64,000 nt of DNA from JAMZMI01 sp963848175 (GTDB lineage Bacteria > Bacteroidota > Bacteroidia > Cytophagales > Cyclobacteriaceae). The stretch is from the NCBI GenBank assembly GCA_963848175.1, contig CAWKCO010000003.1, positions 248,001 through 312,000 of the forward strand, read 5' to 3'. The translations under genes were made by a program, and so were the position numbers. Below are positions 53,531 through 63,630 of the stretch, one piece after another (positions within the stretch are counted from its first letter, which is position 1; the number at the start of each line of letters is the position of its first letter). Below the pieces are notes generated by a model. The model did no database searches, was not told where the DNA came from, and saw only the letters and a list, made by a program, of their open reading frames with translations.

Positions 53531-53920
53531 ATGGCAAATTCAACTGTATTTCTCAAGTATGATAAAGAGGGATTGAAATTTTCAACCGAAGAATCAGGAA
53601 ATTATCAAATTGTAGGGGAAGAAACCTTTACAGGAAAACCAAGTTCTGGAAAAACGATGACATGGATTGCTGTGTCTGGTGGTGGGATTGATAAAATTAA
53701 AAAAATCGATGTTAATAAAGCCAAATCCCCCGATGACAAACAAAAAGATATTTGGAGTACTCGACCAAAAAAAGATGACTCTAAAGGAATTTCTTGGACA
53801 GGCACACTAAAAGATGATGCAGTAGTCGGAACTTACGACGGTTATGACATAACAGTTGACACTACTAGTTTTGGAACTAAAACTATAGATCCAAAAATTC
53901 CTGTTATGCCTGGTCCTTAA
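53531..53920 (+). CDS. Hypothetical protein, lysine/glycine rich
   Basis: 129 residues, hydrophilic, no signal peptide or membrane segment. Beta-strand-like repeats (TMTWIAVSGGGIDKI, ISWTGTLKDDAVVGTYDGY) suggest an all-beta fold. Base composition is lower in G+C than the neighbours. It stands 22 bp before the histidine kinase gene, possibly in one transcript. I do not recognise it. Confidence 0.6.
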   Translation: MANSTVFLKYDKEGLKFSTEESGNYQIVGEETFTGKPSSGKTMTWIAVSGGGIDKIKKIDVNKAKSPDDKQKDIWSTRPKKDDSKGISWTGTLKDDAVVGTYDGYDITVDTTSFGTKTIDPKIPVMPGP

Positions 53921-53942
53921 TTTCGATATTACTTTTCCATCA

Positions 53943-55820
53943 ATGAATATGAGCACACTGAAGTTTTTAATTGCAATAGTTTTAAGTGTGCTCATACAAC
54001 ACGATACATATTCCTATAATCAAAACTATGATAGTTTAGTTCGTCTTTATGAATCAAATTCAATTTCCGATTCATTAAAATGTTTAGTTTTAAGAAATCT
54101 GGCCTATTCAAATTCCGATCCTGATGAGAGACTACACTATGGGCTAGAATTAGCAAAATTGGCGGATAAAATCGCAAGCCCAATTTGGCAGGCAAATGCA
54201 AGAATCTTTATTGGCGTATCGCATCGACTGAAATCAAACATGTCCCTTGCCTTATCGGTTCTATTTGAAGGTGCAAATATTTCAAAACAATATGATCTTA
54301 AGGACGAACTTGGACAGTGCTATATCAATATTGCAGATGTATACTCAATCATGGAGGATCACGCCAACACGACAAAGTACTATCAAAGCGCCATAGATAT
54401 TTTTAAAAAAACAGAGAATTTCAAATCATTATCTGCTGCCCTAACGAACTTAGGAGATCATTATTTCACGCAAAATATCCTTGATTCCGCTCTTTATTAT
54501 TTTGAACAAGCAGATAAAATAGATTCAACTCGGATACCTGCCAATTATAAAGCCTATAATTTGGGAAATAAAGGGCTAGTTTATGCCAAATTAGGTCAAT
54601 TTGAAAATGCTGAAAAATTAATTAATGAATCTTCGAAAATACTTCAACAGACAGGGGATTATTACCCAATCTCAGTTTACTTGACTTACCTAGCCGATAT
54701 TTCTGTTGAAAAAGGTAACAACTTAAAAGCTATTCAATATGTCAATGAAAGCTTGCGTTTAGCAACAGAATATGGCTTAAAAGAGCAGATTAGAGATGCA
54801 TGTATCAAGCTTGCTCGACTACATGAACTTGCAGGTAACATTTCGAAAGCCTATTATTTCCATAAGCAGTACTTGATCTACAAAGACAGTGTTACCAATA
54901 TGGAATCTGTGAAGAAAATGGCCAACTTACGCACCGAATACGAAGTAGGTCAGAAGCAAACAGAAGTTGATCTACTTACCGCAGAGAAAAAGACGCAGCA
55001 AGTGATTCTGTGGTCTATTATCGCATTTGCGTTTCTATTGGTCGTCCTGGCTGTGGTGATCTATAACTTCTACCGCTCCAAGATGCGTACAAACAAGATA
55101 CTGGAAACACAGAAGCAGGAACTAGAAACGGTAAACCGCACCAAAGACAAATTTTTCTCCATCATCTCGCATGACCTTCGGGGGCCGGTTTCTTCGTTTT
55201 ACGGCATCAGCCGCATGATCAAATATCTTGTAGAGTCCAAAGATACAGATCAGCTTCTAGAGATCACTGAGCACATAGATCAGTCTGTAGAGGGGCTTTC
55301 CGCTTTGCTAGACAATCTCTTAGACTGGGCTATGCAGCAGCAAGGGCAGTTTCCGTGCGCTCCAGAAGTAGTGGCACTCCACCCCATCGCCAAGGATATG
55401 GAAGCCACGTTTAAAAACATGGCACAATCCAAAAAGATTTTATTTGAATCTCGTGTAGAGGAAGGTATTCAGGTTTTTGCAGATAAAAATATGGTAGCCA
55501 CGGCTATCAGAAACTTGATCAACAATGCCTTGAAATTCACCACGGAAGGGGATAGGGTCACGCTTGTTGCAGCTACGGAAGGGAAGCAGGCGCACATCCA
55601 GATTCAGGATACAGGCGTGGGCATCTCACCAGACAAGCTGGAAAAGCTCTTCGGCTTCCAAGACAAAAAATCTACTTTCGGCACATCGGGGGAAAAAGGC
55701 TTGGGTCTGGGCTTGCAGTTGGTCTATGAGTTTATCAACCTAAACAATGGCCGCATAGAGGTGGAAAGCGAAGCGGGCAAAGGCACCACTTTTCACTTGT
55801 TTTTGCCTTTGGAAGGGTAA
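53943..55820 (+). CDS. TPR-containing membrane histidine kinase, copy 1
   Basis: 625 residues. Signal peptide; about six tetratricopeptide-like repeats in the periplasm (residues about 35-320); one membrane helix (about 353-373, VILWSIIAFAFLLVVLAVVIY); then a cytoplasmic HisKA domain with phosphorylation site H near 409 in FFSIISHDLRGPVSS and a HATPase_c domain with N box (IRNLINNALKF), G1 (DTGVGIS) and G2 (GEKGLGLGLQLV). No receiver or DNA-binding domain is attached and no regulator gene is adjacent, so it is an orphan kinase. A close paralogue follows 264 bp later. Confidence 0.92.
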   Translation: MNMSTLKFLIAIVLSVLIQHDTYSYNQNYDSLVRLYESNSISDSLKCLVLRNLAYSNSDPDERLHYGLELAKLADKIASPIWQANARIFIGVSHRLKSNMSLALSVLFEGANISKQYDLKDELGQCYINIADVYSIMEDHANTTKYYQSAIDIFKKTENFKSLSAALTNLGDHYFTQNILDSALYYFEQADKIDSTRIPANYKAYNLGNKGLVYAKLGQFENAEKLINESSKILQQTGDYYPISVYLTYLADISVEKGNNLKAIQYVNESLRLATEYGLKEQIRDACIKLARLHELAGNISKAYYFHKQYLIYKDSVTNMESVKKMANLRTEYEVGQKQTEVDLLTAEKKTQQVILWSIIAFAFLLVVLAVVIYNFYRSKMRTNKILETQKQELETVNRTKDKFFSIISHDLRGPVSSFYGISRMIKYLVESKDTDQLLEITEHIDQSVEGLSALLDNLLDWAMQQQGQFPCAPEVVALHPIAKDMEATFKNMAQSKKILFESRVEEGIQVFADKNMVATAIRNLINNALKFTTEGDRVTLVAATEGKQAHIQIQDTGVGISPDKLEKLFGFQDKKSTFGTSGEKGLGLGLQLVYEFINLNNGRIEVESEAGKGTTFHLFLPLEG

Positions 55821-56084
55821 TGAGAGTCGATATTCTGTGATGATCTTTTTGCAGTCATTCCCGAAGGGAATCCTAATCGTTACCAAGAGGAATATATCCA
55901 TCTAGATTGAAATAAGGATGCTCTGCGAGCACTCCGTGTAGTGTACGACTACCAGGTGTAGATCACTTAGTCCAAAGATTAAGTACAAAAGTTAAAACCC
56001 AAATTAACTTTTCATTCAAGCAATGGCAATAAAACCTTCCTTTGGGATTGAAAAATGCGTTTGGATTCGCTAGCTTGGCACGTT

Positions 56085-57959
56085 ATGAACAGCCGCAAGT
56101 ATTTTTTTATATTCTTTTTTGCTCTCTTTGGCTCTGTCCAGATCAGCTCTGCTCAAGATTCCTTTCTTACGGATAGTCTGATTTTGAAGTATCAAAATCT
56201 TACGCGCGGAGATACGGCTAGAATGAGTGTGCTCACGTTGATCGCACAAAATCAGATAGATCCCAATATAAAACTAGAATATGCCGAAATCCTCATGGAA
56301 GAGGCGCGTGAAAGCAACGACCTTAAATATTTGCATTACGCCTACTTGCACCAGGGGCAGGCTTACTCGTTGATGGGGGAGTTTGAGGTGGCTATTTATG
56401 CCTTGTTCAAAGCGCTGGACTATGCAGAGCGTGCCAAATACGAAAACGGAATAGCGAAATGCAATGCTTCTTTGGCGGATGCCTATTCGCTTATCGGCAA
56501 TTCCAGTAGTGCCATATTGTATTACAAAAAGATCCTAGACCAGTTTCAAAACTCCGACAGATGGCTATATGCCAATGGGTTGTTGAATTTGGGAGATGAA
56601 TACTTTCGTAATGCCATGTATGACACGGCTATCAGTTGTTTCAAACGGTCTCAGAGCATTTATGAATCATTGGAAAATGGAGAGGCAGGAGAGCGCTACA
56701 ATAGAGCAAATCAAGGTTTAGCGTATTTGCGATTAGGTAAATATGATTTAGGGGAGCAACTGCTTTTGTCGGTCATTGGTGACTTTAAACAAAGAGGTGA
56801 TTATTATGGAGGGGCTATCTACTCGTATATGGCGGCTGGCTCGTATGTGGAGCTAGGCAATAAGTCAAGAAACACGTTTTGGATGACATCATGTGATCAA
56901 TTGATAGCCAACCATAAGCTAAATGCGGAGATTGTAAAAGCGGAGGTACGCCTTTGCGATGTGTTTGCACGAAGTGGAGACCCTGTTTCTGCATATCAGT
57001 TTTATAAGCAATACACCGACTTGGAAGAGGTAAGCGAGAGTGCTTATACAAGAATCGAAAACCTAAAAGGTGCCTTTGACTTGGCCAAAAAGCAAGGAGA
57101 AGTGGAGTTGCTCGTAGCAGAAAAACGCAACCAACGAATCCTTATGATTTCTTTTGGTGTAGCGGCATTGGCATTGACGATTTTGGCAATAGTGGTCTTT
57201 TTTTATTACCGATCCAAGGCCAAAACCAACCAGCTATTGGAGCTTCAAAAAATGAAATTGGAAAACCTTAACCGCACCAAGGATAAGTATTTTTCTATTG
57301 TTTCTCATGATTTAAGAGGCTCTGTCAGTTCATTCTTTGGCATAAGCCGAATGATTAAATACTATGTAAATAATGACAATGCATCCGAACTACTGGAGGT
57401 GGCAGATGATATCGACCATTCTGTAAAGCAGCTCTCAGAACTATTGGATAATTTACTCACGTGGGCCATGCAGCAGCAGGATGCCATACCGGTCAATTTT
57501 GAAAGGATACATGTGAAAACGTTGCTGGATGGGATAGTGGGCACGCTTTCTAATTTGGCAAAAGGGAAAAAAATTTTACTGAGAGCGGAGTGTCCCGATG
57601 AAGAGCTTCATATCATGACTGATAGAAACACAGTCATGACCATCTTTAGGAATTTGGTTAATAATGCGCTGAAATTCACCCCAGAAGGTGGAGCGGTGGT
57701 TTTGGAGGCCGAAGAAGATGATGATGAAATGGTGCATTTTCAAGTGACGGACAATGGCGTAGGTATAGAGCAAGAAAAGTTGGATACCATCTTTAAAGTA
57801 GGTGCCAATAAAAGCACTTTCGGAACGTCAGGCGAAAAAGGACTCGGGCTGGGTCTTCAGTTGGTATATGAGTTTGCATCCATCAACAAAGGTAGAGTAG
57901 AGGTGGAAAGCGAAGAAGGAGAAGGGTCAATTTTCAATGTTTGGTTGCCAAAAGGGTGA
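56085..57959 (+). CDS. TPR-containing membrane histidine kinase, copy 2
   Basis: 624 residues from ATG 56085 (an ATG ten codons upstream is less likely, since MNSRKYFFIFFFALFGS is a normal signal peptide). Same layout as the upstream kinase: TPR repeats (about 45-330), membrane helix (about 355-375), HisKA with H near 407 in YFSIVSHDLRGSVSS, and HATPase_c with NNALKFTPEG, DNGVGIE and GEKGLGLGLQ. The two kinases are recent or maintained duplicates, differing mainly in the sensor part. It is an orphan kinase as well. Confidence 0.92.
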   Translation: MNSRKYFFIFFFALFGSVQISSAQDSFLTDSLILKYQNLTRGDTARMSVLTLIAQNQIDPNIKLEYAEILMEEARESNDLKYLHYAYLHQGQAYSLMGEFEVAIYALFKALDYAERAKYENGIAKCNASLADAYSLIGNSSSAILYYKKILDQFQNSDRWLYANGLLNLGDEYFRNAMYDTAISCFKRSQSIYESLENGEAGERYNRANQGLAYLRLGKYDLGEQLLLSVIGDFKQRGDYYGGAIYSYMAAGSYVELGNKSRNTFWMTSCDQLIANHKLNAEIVKAEVRLCDVFARSGDPVSAYQFYKQYTDLEEVSESAYTRIENLKGAFDLAKKQGEVELLVAEKRNQRILMISFGVAALALTILAIVVFFYYRSKAKTNQLLELQKMKLENLNRTKDKYFSIVSHDLRGSVSSFFGISRMIKYYVNNDNASELLEVADDIDHSVKQLSELLDNLLTWAMQQQDAIPVNFERIHVKTLLDGIVGTLSNLAKGKKILLRAECPDEELHIMTDRNTVMTIFRNLVNNALKFTPEGGAVVLEAEEDDDEMVHFQVTDNGVGIEQEKLDTIFKVGANKSTFGTSGEKGLGLGLQLVYEFASINKGRVEVESEEGEGSIFNVWLPKG

Positions 57960-58020
57960 ATGAGCGAATTTCATTTATTTTCTTGATGATAATTTCTGGT
58001 GGCTGAAACCTTTTCTGTAT

Positions 58021-58028
58021 TAGCTTTG
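58021..58028 (+). promoter_or_regulatory. Possible -7 element of ssrA
   Basis: TAGCTTTG matches the Bacteroidota consensus TAnnTTTG and lies 20 bp upstream of the mature tmRNA 5' end, allowing a short precursor removed by RNase P. No convincing -33 element is seen. Confidence 0.4.
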
Positions 58029-58047
58029 TATTTCAATTTAAGATTCT

Positions 58048-58442
58048 GGGGCCGACCGGAATCGACAGGAAGTGCAGGTGATATGCTTGCGTGTCGGGTG
58101 GTGAGTGTGCATCCGTGATAACTGCACTCGAACTCTAATTGGCGAATCTAATTACGCCATGGCAGCCTAATCATTTTTTAATTGAGATGATTTACCAGGG
58201 TTGAGACTAACGTTTCCCCCTGCCACATCCCTCCAAGTCTCTGTCCTTTAGGCTGGATCAAGGGGTGTCGAACTTTAGGACTAGTGTGGGTGATGCTATT
58301 AAGCCCATGCGAAACTCCAATAGCTGGCAGATTTGGTAGGTTGTTGTTTGCCGGCCTGTCTGTGAGATCCAAGAAGCAACTATGCATGTAGACGGTATAT
58401 GACTTCCTTTGCTGGACGAGGGTTCGAATCCCTCCGGCTCCA
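58048..58442 (+). ncRNA. ssrA: tmRNA (ssrA)
   Basis: Transfer-messenger RNA that frees stalled ribosomes. The 5' end GGGGCCGACCGGAATCGACA pairs in an acceptor stem with the 3' end GGCTCC (58436-58441), with the T arm GGGTTCGAATCCC just before; the CCA end is not encoded. The tag frame at 58141-58170 reads GESNYAMAA followed by TAA, a typical Bacteroidota tag ending in AA. Long open frames on the opposite strand are artefacts. A terminator hairpin follows. Confidence 0.97.
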
Positions 58443-58450
58443 CAAAAAGC

Positions 58451-58477
58451 AAGCCCTCCATTATGGGGGGCTTTTTT
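58451..58477 (+). terminator. Terminator of ssrA
   Basis: AAGCCCTCC and GGGGGGCTT form a hairpin with a small loop ATTAT, followed by a run of six T. Confidence 0.85.
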
Positions 58478-58686
58478 GTGACTATTGGGTTCGAAATGAA
58501 ATCCACTTGGATTCACAAGGGCCTGAACACAATGGCTTGTGGTGTGCCAAGAATCTTTTTAGTCATCTATTCTGATGTAAAATTCAGTTATGGTTAGGGT
58601 CATGTTTCGGAGACATCCAACTTAATCACTACTTTTCGATTAGTCTCATATGAGCACTTTCTTATTTCTTCTACTTCCTTTGTAAA

Positions 58687-59136
58687 TCAATATAAGGGGA
58701 TTGGCAACTCGTGGTTGCGAGAGCCATCTTCTGCGCTTATTTCAAAGAGCATTAGTGTTAACGTTGAGTTTTCCTCTACTTTTTCCACTTTCACCTCAAA
58801 ATCAAAACTGCCCCATTCAGGTGCGCCTATATCTGCCGTAGCAAAGCCTTCTTTCAACTCATTGTGCCCATCTTCCACCACCCAATTGAGCGTGGCTTCA
58901 AAAACTTGCGCTTCTCCTGTCACCTTGTATTTATGGGTGTCTACTTTTTCTACCTTCACATTTCGAAAACGAGCATTGGAGTATGTCTTGGTTTCGGTCT
59001 TTTCAGATTCTTTTGTCAATTCAGGTACAGACACTTCCTGCTCTGTGGGCGTCTCCACAGGTTTTTCTTTGGTGCTTGTACTGGTGCAGCCATAGGTAAG
59101 TACAGCCAGCAATGCAATGGTTAATTTCATTTTCAT
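58687..59136 (-). CDS. Gmad2-domain lipoprotein
   Basis: 149 residues. Signal peptide with lipobox LTYGC (Cys17), then a Thr/Glu-rich linker (to about 55), then an immunoglobulin-like Gmad2 domain (about 60-148): NVKVEKVDTHKYKVTGEAQVFEAT (quoted in part as YKVTGEAQVFEAT), LNWVVEDGHNELKEGF and GAPEWGSFDF. The domain was first described in sporulation/germination proteins and occurs in Bacteroidota as isolated lipoproteins. Its role is unknown. Confidence 0.82.
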   Translation of the reverse strand: MKMKLTIALLAVLTYGCTSTSTKEKPVETPTEQEVSVPELTKESEKTETKTYSNARFRNVKVEKVDTHKYKVTGEAQVFEATLNWVVEDGHNELKEGFATADIGAPEWGSFDFEVKVEKVEENSTLTLMLFEISAEDGSRNHELPIPLY

Positions 59137-59207
59137 AATGAGTAATTTTTTGCGTTTCTAATTTCTAGGTGGAATCAAAATGTACTTGACACAAGTAAAG
59201 TAAGCCA

Positions 59208-60404
59208 CTACCCAATCTGCTCATAAAAAACCTTCTCGCTGATATCCGACCAAGGCTTTATGGTTTTTCTGAAATGCTCAGAATGCTCATAGACTTTTTT
59301 GCTTACTGGATCATTTGCAATAATTTCCTCGATGGTTTCTTTCGTGGCTTTTTTCAAGCCTTCAATTACTTCAGCAGGAAACGTGCGCAAATCTGTTTTT
59401 CCCTCGTCTAAAATTTTTTGAAGGTATTCACCATTTTTTGCATCGAACTCAGCCATCATCCAATGATTGATTTTGGCGCAAGCGGTACGAAGAATTTCTT
59501 GCAGGTCTTCTGGGAGCTCTTGAAATTTATCCTTATTGATGATCATTTCCAGTACAGGGCCTGGCTCATGCCATCCAGGATAATAATAATATTTTGCCAC
59601 TTGGTGAAAGCCCATTTTGTAGTCGTGGTAGGGGCCTATCCACTCCGTGGCGTCTATTACTCCTCGCTCTAGATTGGTGTATATTTCTCCTCCTGAAACT
59701 GTTACTGGCGAGCCACCAACTTTGGCCAAAACCTTTCCTCCAAGCCCGGGCATACGCATTTTCAACCCGTTTAGATCCGCTAGGCTGTTGATCTCTTTAT
59801 TGAACCAGCCGCCCATTTGTACACCTGTGTTCCCACACATAAAAGGGAGTAGGTTGAAGGGTTCATATAATTCTTCCCATAGCTGCTGACCTCCGCCTGA
59901 CATAATCCATGCACCCATTTGCTGGGCGTTCATACCAAAAGGCACAGCGCAGAAAAACTGAGCTGCAGGAGATTTTCCTGCCCAATAGTAAGCTGCGCCA
60001 TGATTCATTTCTACTGCTCCATTGCTTACAGCATCAAATCCCTCTAGCGCTGGAATCAACTCCCCACCACCAAATACAGTGATCTCCAGTCGGCCTCCAG
60101 ACATTTTTTTCACTAGCTCAGCCAGCATCTTACAGCCCTCTCCCAGCACAGGAAAGTTGGGCGGCCAAGTGGTGGTCATTTTCCAACGATACTTTTTGTT
60201 GAAATTGATGTTGGTGTCCTTCAGCTTCTGCTCAGGTGAGCATGATGCAAGTCCAGCAAGACTTGCTGCGCCAGCTAATTTCACTGATCTTTCTATAAAC
60301 TTTCTTCTTGGGGATGTCTGTTGAGGTTTGTTCACAGGGTAATGTGGTTTTGTAACGTTCGTGTTCGTTCTTTTGAACTTTCCAAGTTCGAAAATACAGT
60401 GCAT
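59208..60404 (-). CDS. TRAP transporter solute-binding protein, Tat-type lipoprotein
   Basis: Up to 398 residues. The signal contains twin arginines SPRRKFIERSVKLAG and a lipobox LAGLASC. A GTG at 60335 would give a more normal signal (VNKPQQTSPRRKF) than the ATG at 60404. The mature DctP-type fold shows TTTWPPNFPVLGEG, MPGLGGKVLAKVGG, TEWIGPYHDYKMGFH and EPGPVLEMIINKDKF, close to the keto-acid-binding TakP group. No DctQ or DctM genes are nearby, so its membrane partner is encoded elsewhere. Probably monocistronic. Confidence 0.87.
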   Translation of the reverse strand: MHCIFELGKFKRTNTNVTKPHYPVNKPQQTSPRRKFIERSVKLAGAASLAGLASCSPEQKLKDTNINFNKKYRWKMTTTWPPNFPVLGEGCKMLAELVKKMSGGRLEITVFGGGELIPALEGFDAVSNGAVEMNHGAAYYWAGKSPAAQFFCAVPFGMNAQQMGAWIMSGGGQQLWEELYEPFNLLPFMCGNTGVQMGGWFNKEINSLADLNGLKMRMPGLGGKVLAKVGGSPVTVSGGEIYTNLERGVIDATEWIGPYHDYKMGFHQVAKYYYYPGWHEPGPVLEMIINKDKFQELPEDLQEILRTACAKINHWMMAEFDAKNGEYLQKILDEGKTDLRTFPAEVIEGLKKATKETIEEIIANDPVSKKVYEHSEHFRKTIKPWSDISEKVFYEQIG

Positions 60405-60624
60405 TTTTCATTTCGTTCGCATCAATGTGGGCAGATCATGATCGCATGTGGAGAACTACCACAAGTGAGAGGCTTTTCAGCACTGAGATTATGGACAAGT
60501 CGGAAAAAATGACAGGATTAATGCGATGTTCTGTTTCTTTTCAGACAAAACGTCTTGATTTTCGGTCATTTGGTTTTTGGTCAGCAATTTGATTTAAGCA
60601 GCACAGTAGATAAAATTTAGACGG

Positions 60625-63241
60625 ATGAACTTCAATAACTATACAATAAAATCACAAGAGGCTTTGCAAAAGGCCACTGAAATTGCTTCTGGCAATGGTC
60701 AGCAAGTGATCGAGACAGGACATCTGATGCAGGCAATCTTGCAATCAGATGAAAATCTGATATCGTTTTTATTAAAGAAATTGGGCACAACCAAGGCAGT
60801 GTTATCGGCCAAATTAGATGAGCTTATAGCTACCTATCCCAAAGCGTCTGGAGGTCAGCCATATTTATCCAATCAAGCGCATCAGGCTTTGCAAAAGGCT
60901 GAAAAATATCTAAAAGATTTTGGAGATGAATTTGTGGCTGTAGAGCACATTATCCTTGGATTACTGGCAGGATCCGATAAGACGGCTCAAGTTTTGAAGG
61001 ATGTGGGTTTTGCTGAAAAGGGGCTGATTGCATCCATCAAAGAACTACGAGGAGGTGCGAAAGTGACTGATCAAAATGCGGAATCGAAGTATCGGTCTCT
61101 GGAGCGATATTCTAAGAATCTCAACGAATTGGCCAAAAAAGGTAAAATCGATCCAGTTATTGGACGGGATGAAGAGATCAGAAGGTTGCTTCAAATTCTC
61201 GCCAGACGAACGAAAAATAACCCAATTCTTATAGGTGAGCCTGGTGTGGGTAAAACCGCGATTGTGGAAGGTCTGGCTCAAAGAATCATAGATGGTGATG
61301 TGCCAGAAAATTTGAAATCTAAGCTGATTATCTCTTTAGATATGGGCTTGCTTGGTGGCAGGTGCCAAATACAAAGGAGAGTTTGAAGAACGGCTTAAGT
61401 CGGTTATCAAAGAGGTGACAGATAGTGACGGGGAGATTATTCTTTTCATAGATGAGATTCACACGCTAATCGGTGCAGGTGGAGGAGAAGGAGCCATGGA
61501 TGCTGCCAACTTGCTGAAGCCAGCATTGGCACGTGGCGAGCTGCACGCGATAGGTGCGACTACCTTGAGTGAATATCAAAAACATATCGAAAAGGACAAG
61601 GCTTTGGAGCGCCGTTTTCAGACGGTGGTGGTGGATGAGCCATCTATTCCAGATGCAATTTCTATTCTTCGTGGGATCAAAGATAAATACGAGGTGCACC
61701 ACGGTGTGCGCGTGAAAGATGATGCGGTAATTGCCGCAGTAGAGCTATCGAGCAGGTATATTTCCGATCGATTTCTTCCAGACAAGGCCATTGACCTGAT
61801 GGATGAGGCGGCTTCCAAGTTGAGAATTGAGATAGATTCATTGCCAGAAGAATTGGATGAATACAACCGCAAAATCATGCAGCTGGAGATTGAGCGCGAA
61901 GCTATCCGAAGGGAAAAAGATCGCTCCAAAGAAACAGAGCTTAGCAAAGAGATCGCCGACCTTACTGGCAAGCGTAATGAACTGAAAGCCAAATGGGAGA
62001 ATGAGAAATCTGTAATCCAAGGCTTGCGTGCAGAGAAAGAAAATATCGAGCAACTCAAAGTGGCTGCCGAGCAGGCCGAGCGGAGTGGTGATTTTGGTAA
62101 GGTGGCTGAGATACGATACGGTAAAATCGTAGAATCAGAGCAAAAAATGCAAGACTTTACGAAGCAATTGGCTGAAATGCAAGGAGAAAAAACTTTGCTC
62201 AAAGAAGAAGTGGGCTCTGAAGACATTGCTGAAGTGGTGGCGAAGTGGACGGGTATTCCTGTATCCAAAATGCTGCAAAGCGAACGTGACAAATTGCTTC
62301 ATTTAGAAAAGGAGTTAGGCAAGCGAGTAGCTGGGCAGCATGAAGCTATAGAAGCTGTTTCCGATGCGGTGCGTAGGAGTAGGGCTGGCTTGCACGATCC
62401 TAAGCGGCCTATTGGTTCTTTCATTTTTCTTGGTACTACTGGAGTCGGAAAAACCGAATTGGCGAAAGCCCTAGCAGAGTATCTTTTCAATGACGACAAT
62501 GCCATGGTGCGCATAGATATGTCCGAATATCAGGAGCGACATGCAGTCAGTCGTTTGATAGGAGCACCTCCGGGATATGTGGGGTATGATGAAGGTGGGC
62601 AGCTAACAGAAGCGGTACGCAGGAAGCCATATAGTGTGATTTTGCTAGATGAAATCGAAAAGGCGCATCCTGATGTGTTCAATATTTTGCTGCAAGTGCT
62701 GGATGATGGCCGACTGACCGACAACAAAGGGCGGGTAGCTAATTTCAAAAATGCCATCATCATCATGACCACTAATATTGGGTCTACCTTGATTCAGGAG
62801 CGATTTGAGTCGCTAAATGAGGGCAATGAAGAAGAGGTGGTAGAGCAAACGAAGAAGGAAGTCTTCGAGCTGCTAAAGCGTTCGGTACGTCCGGAATTTT
62901 TGAATCGAATAGACGAGACGATCATGTTTAGACCTCTCAATAAGAGTGATTTAAGAAAGATTGTGGGTATTCAATTCAAATTGATACAGAAACGATTGGA
63001 AGAGAATGGTATCAAGATTGAAGCAGACGACAAAGTCTTGGATCAAATGGGGAAAGTTGGTTTTGATCCTCAGTTTGGTGCACGCCCATTGAAACGTTTG
63101 CTTCAGAAAGAGATCCTCAACGAACTCTCTAAAGAGATTTTGAGTGGGCGCATTCAAAAAGATGCCGTCATTGGTATCACGCTTGGAGACGACAATCAAA
63201 TTGAATTTATCAATTTGGATGAGGTGAATGTGGAGCAGTGA
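60625..63241 (+). CDS. clpB: ClpB chaperone disaggregase (one frameshift)
   Basis: About 871 residues once one T is removed. It solubilises protein aggregates with DnaK. N-terminal Clp_N repeats (about 1-150); first AAA+ module with Walker A GEPGVGKTAIVEG; middle coiled coil (about 410-530); second module with Walker A GTTGVGKTELAKAL and sensor/arginine regions to the D2-small domain. The break at CTT (61351-61353) is repaired by removing one T, giving SLDMGLLVAGAKYKGEF. No CIRCE-type site was seen. A break in this conserved gene is almost certainly a sequencing error. Confidence 0.95.
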
Positions 63242-63245
63242 TTTT

Positions 63246-63284
63246 AATCGCGGTTTGATCCGGCCAAACCGCGATTATATTTTT
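63246..63284 (+). terminator. Terminator of clpB
   Basis: A 12-bp stem AATCGCGGTTTG/CAAACCGCGATT (63246-63257 and 63265-63276) with 7-nt loop is followed by ATATTTTT. Confidence 0.85.
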
Positions 63285-63630
63285 AGGTTTTCTGAAAAGA
63301 GGTTATCATTTTATGAGGAAAGTAGTCTTATTCAGTGTTGGGGCGTTTATTCGCCGTGATATTCTTCCTGGTCAACGTATTATTCCTGTTATTAATTAAA
63401 TTATATCTCCCATTTCCGAAACCAAAAGCAAGTATTTGTGGTTTCTATCCTAGCAGATTGCAAAGAAAAATTTGCCAGAGAGTGAATATCGAAGTAAATT
63501 CGCGGTTCGCTTTGGTGAATTCGTGGCATTTTATTTCTATCGAAATTTGAGTATTTTGCTCTTTTTCATTCAAATAAGAATGCTATCTTTCTAGAAGCAA
63601 TACACATAATTTAGGATAAGACATACGCAT
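63285..63630 (+). other. Intergenic between clpB and rpoD, no firm gene
   Basis: A frame beginning at 63335 encodes a hydrophobic helix (LFAVIFFLVNVLFLLLIKL), but its continuation does not look like protein, and a preceding ATG at 63314 is in another frame. A small membrane protein with a base error is possible but unsupported. The rest is the rpoD promoter region. Confidence 0.3.

Noticed and set aside
53943..57959. A hybrid two-component system with receiver and AraC domain
   Set aside because: Both proteins end right after the HATPase G2 region; no receiver or DNA-binding domain follows.
58178..58516. Open frames of up to 112 codons on the minus strand across ssrA
   Set aside because: They are antisense to the conserved tmRNA structure; the acceptor stem, T arm and tag are all present on the plus strand.
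63335..63550. A 71-residue membrane protein between clpB and rpoD
   Set aside because: Only the first 20 residues look like a helix; the tail is not protein-like and the start is weak. Mentioned as an intergenic note only.
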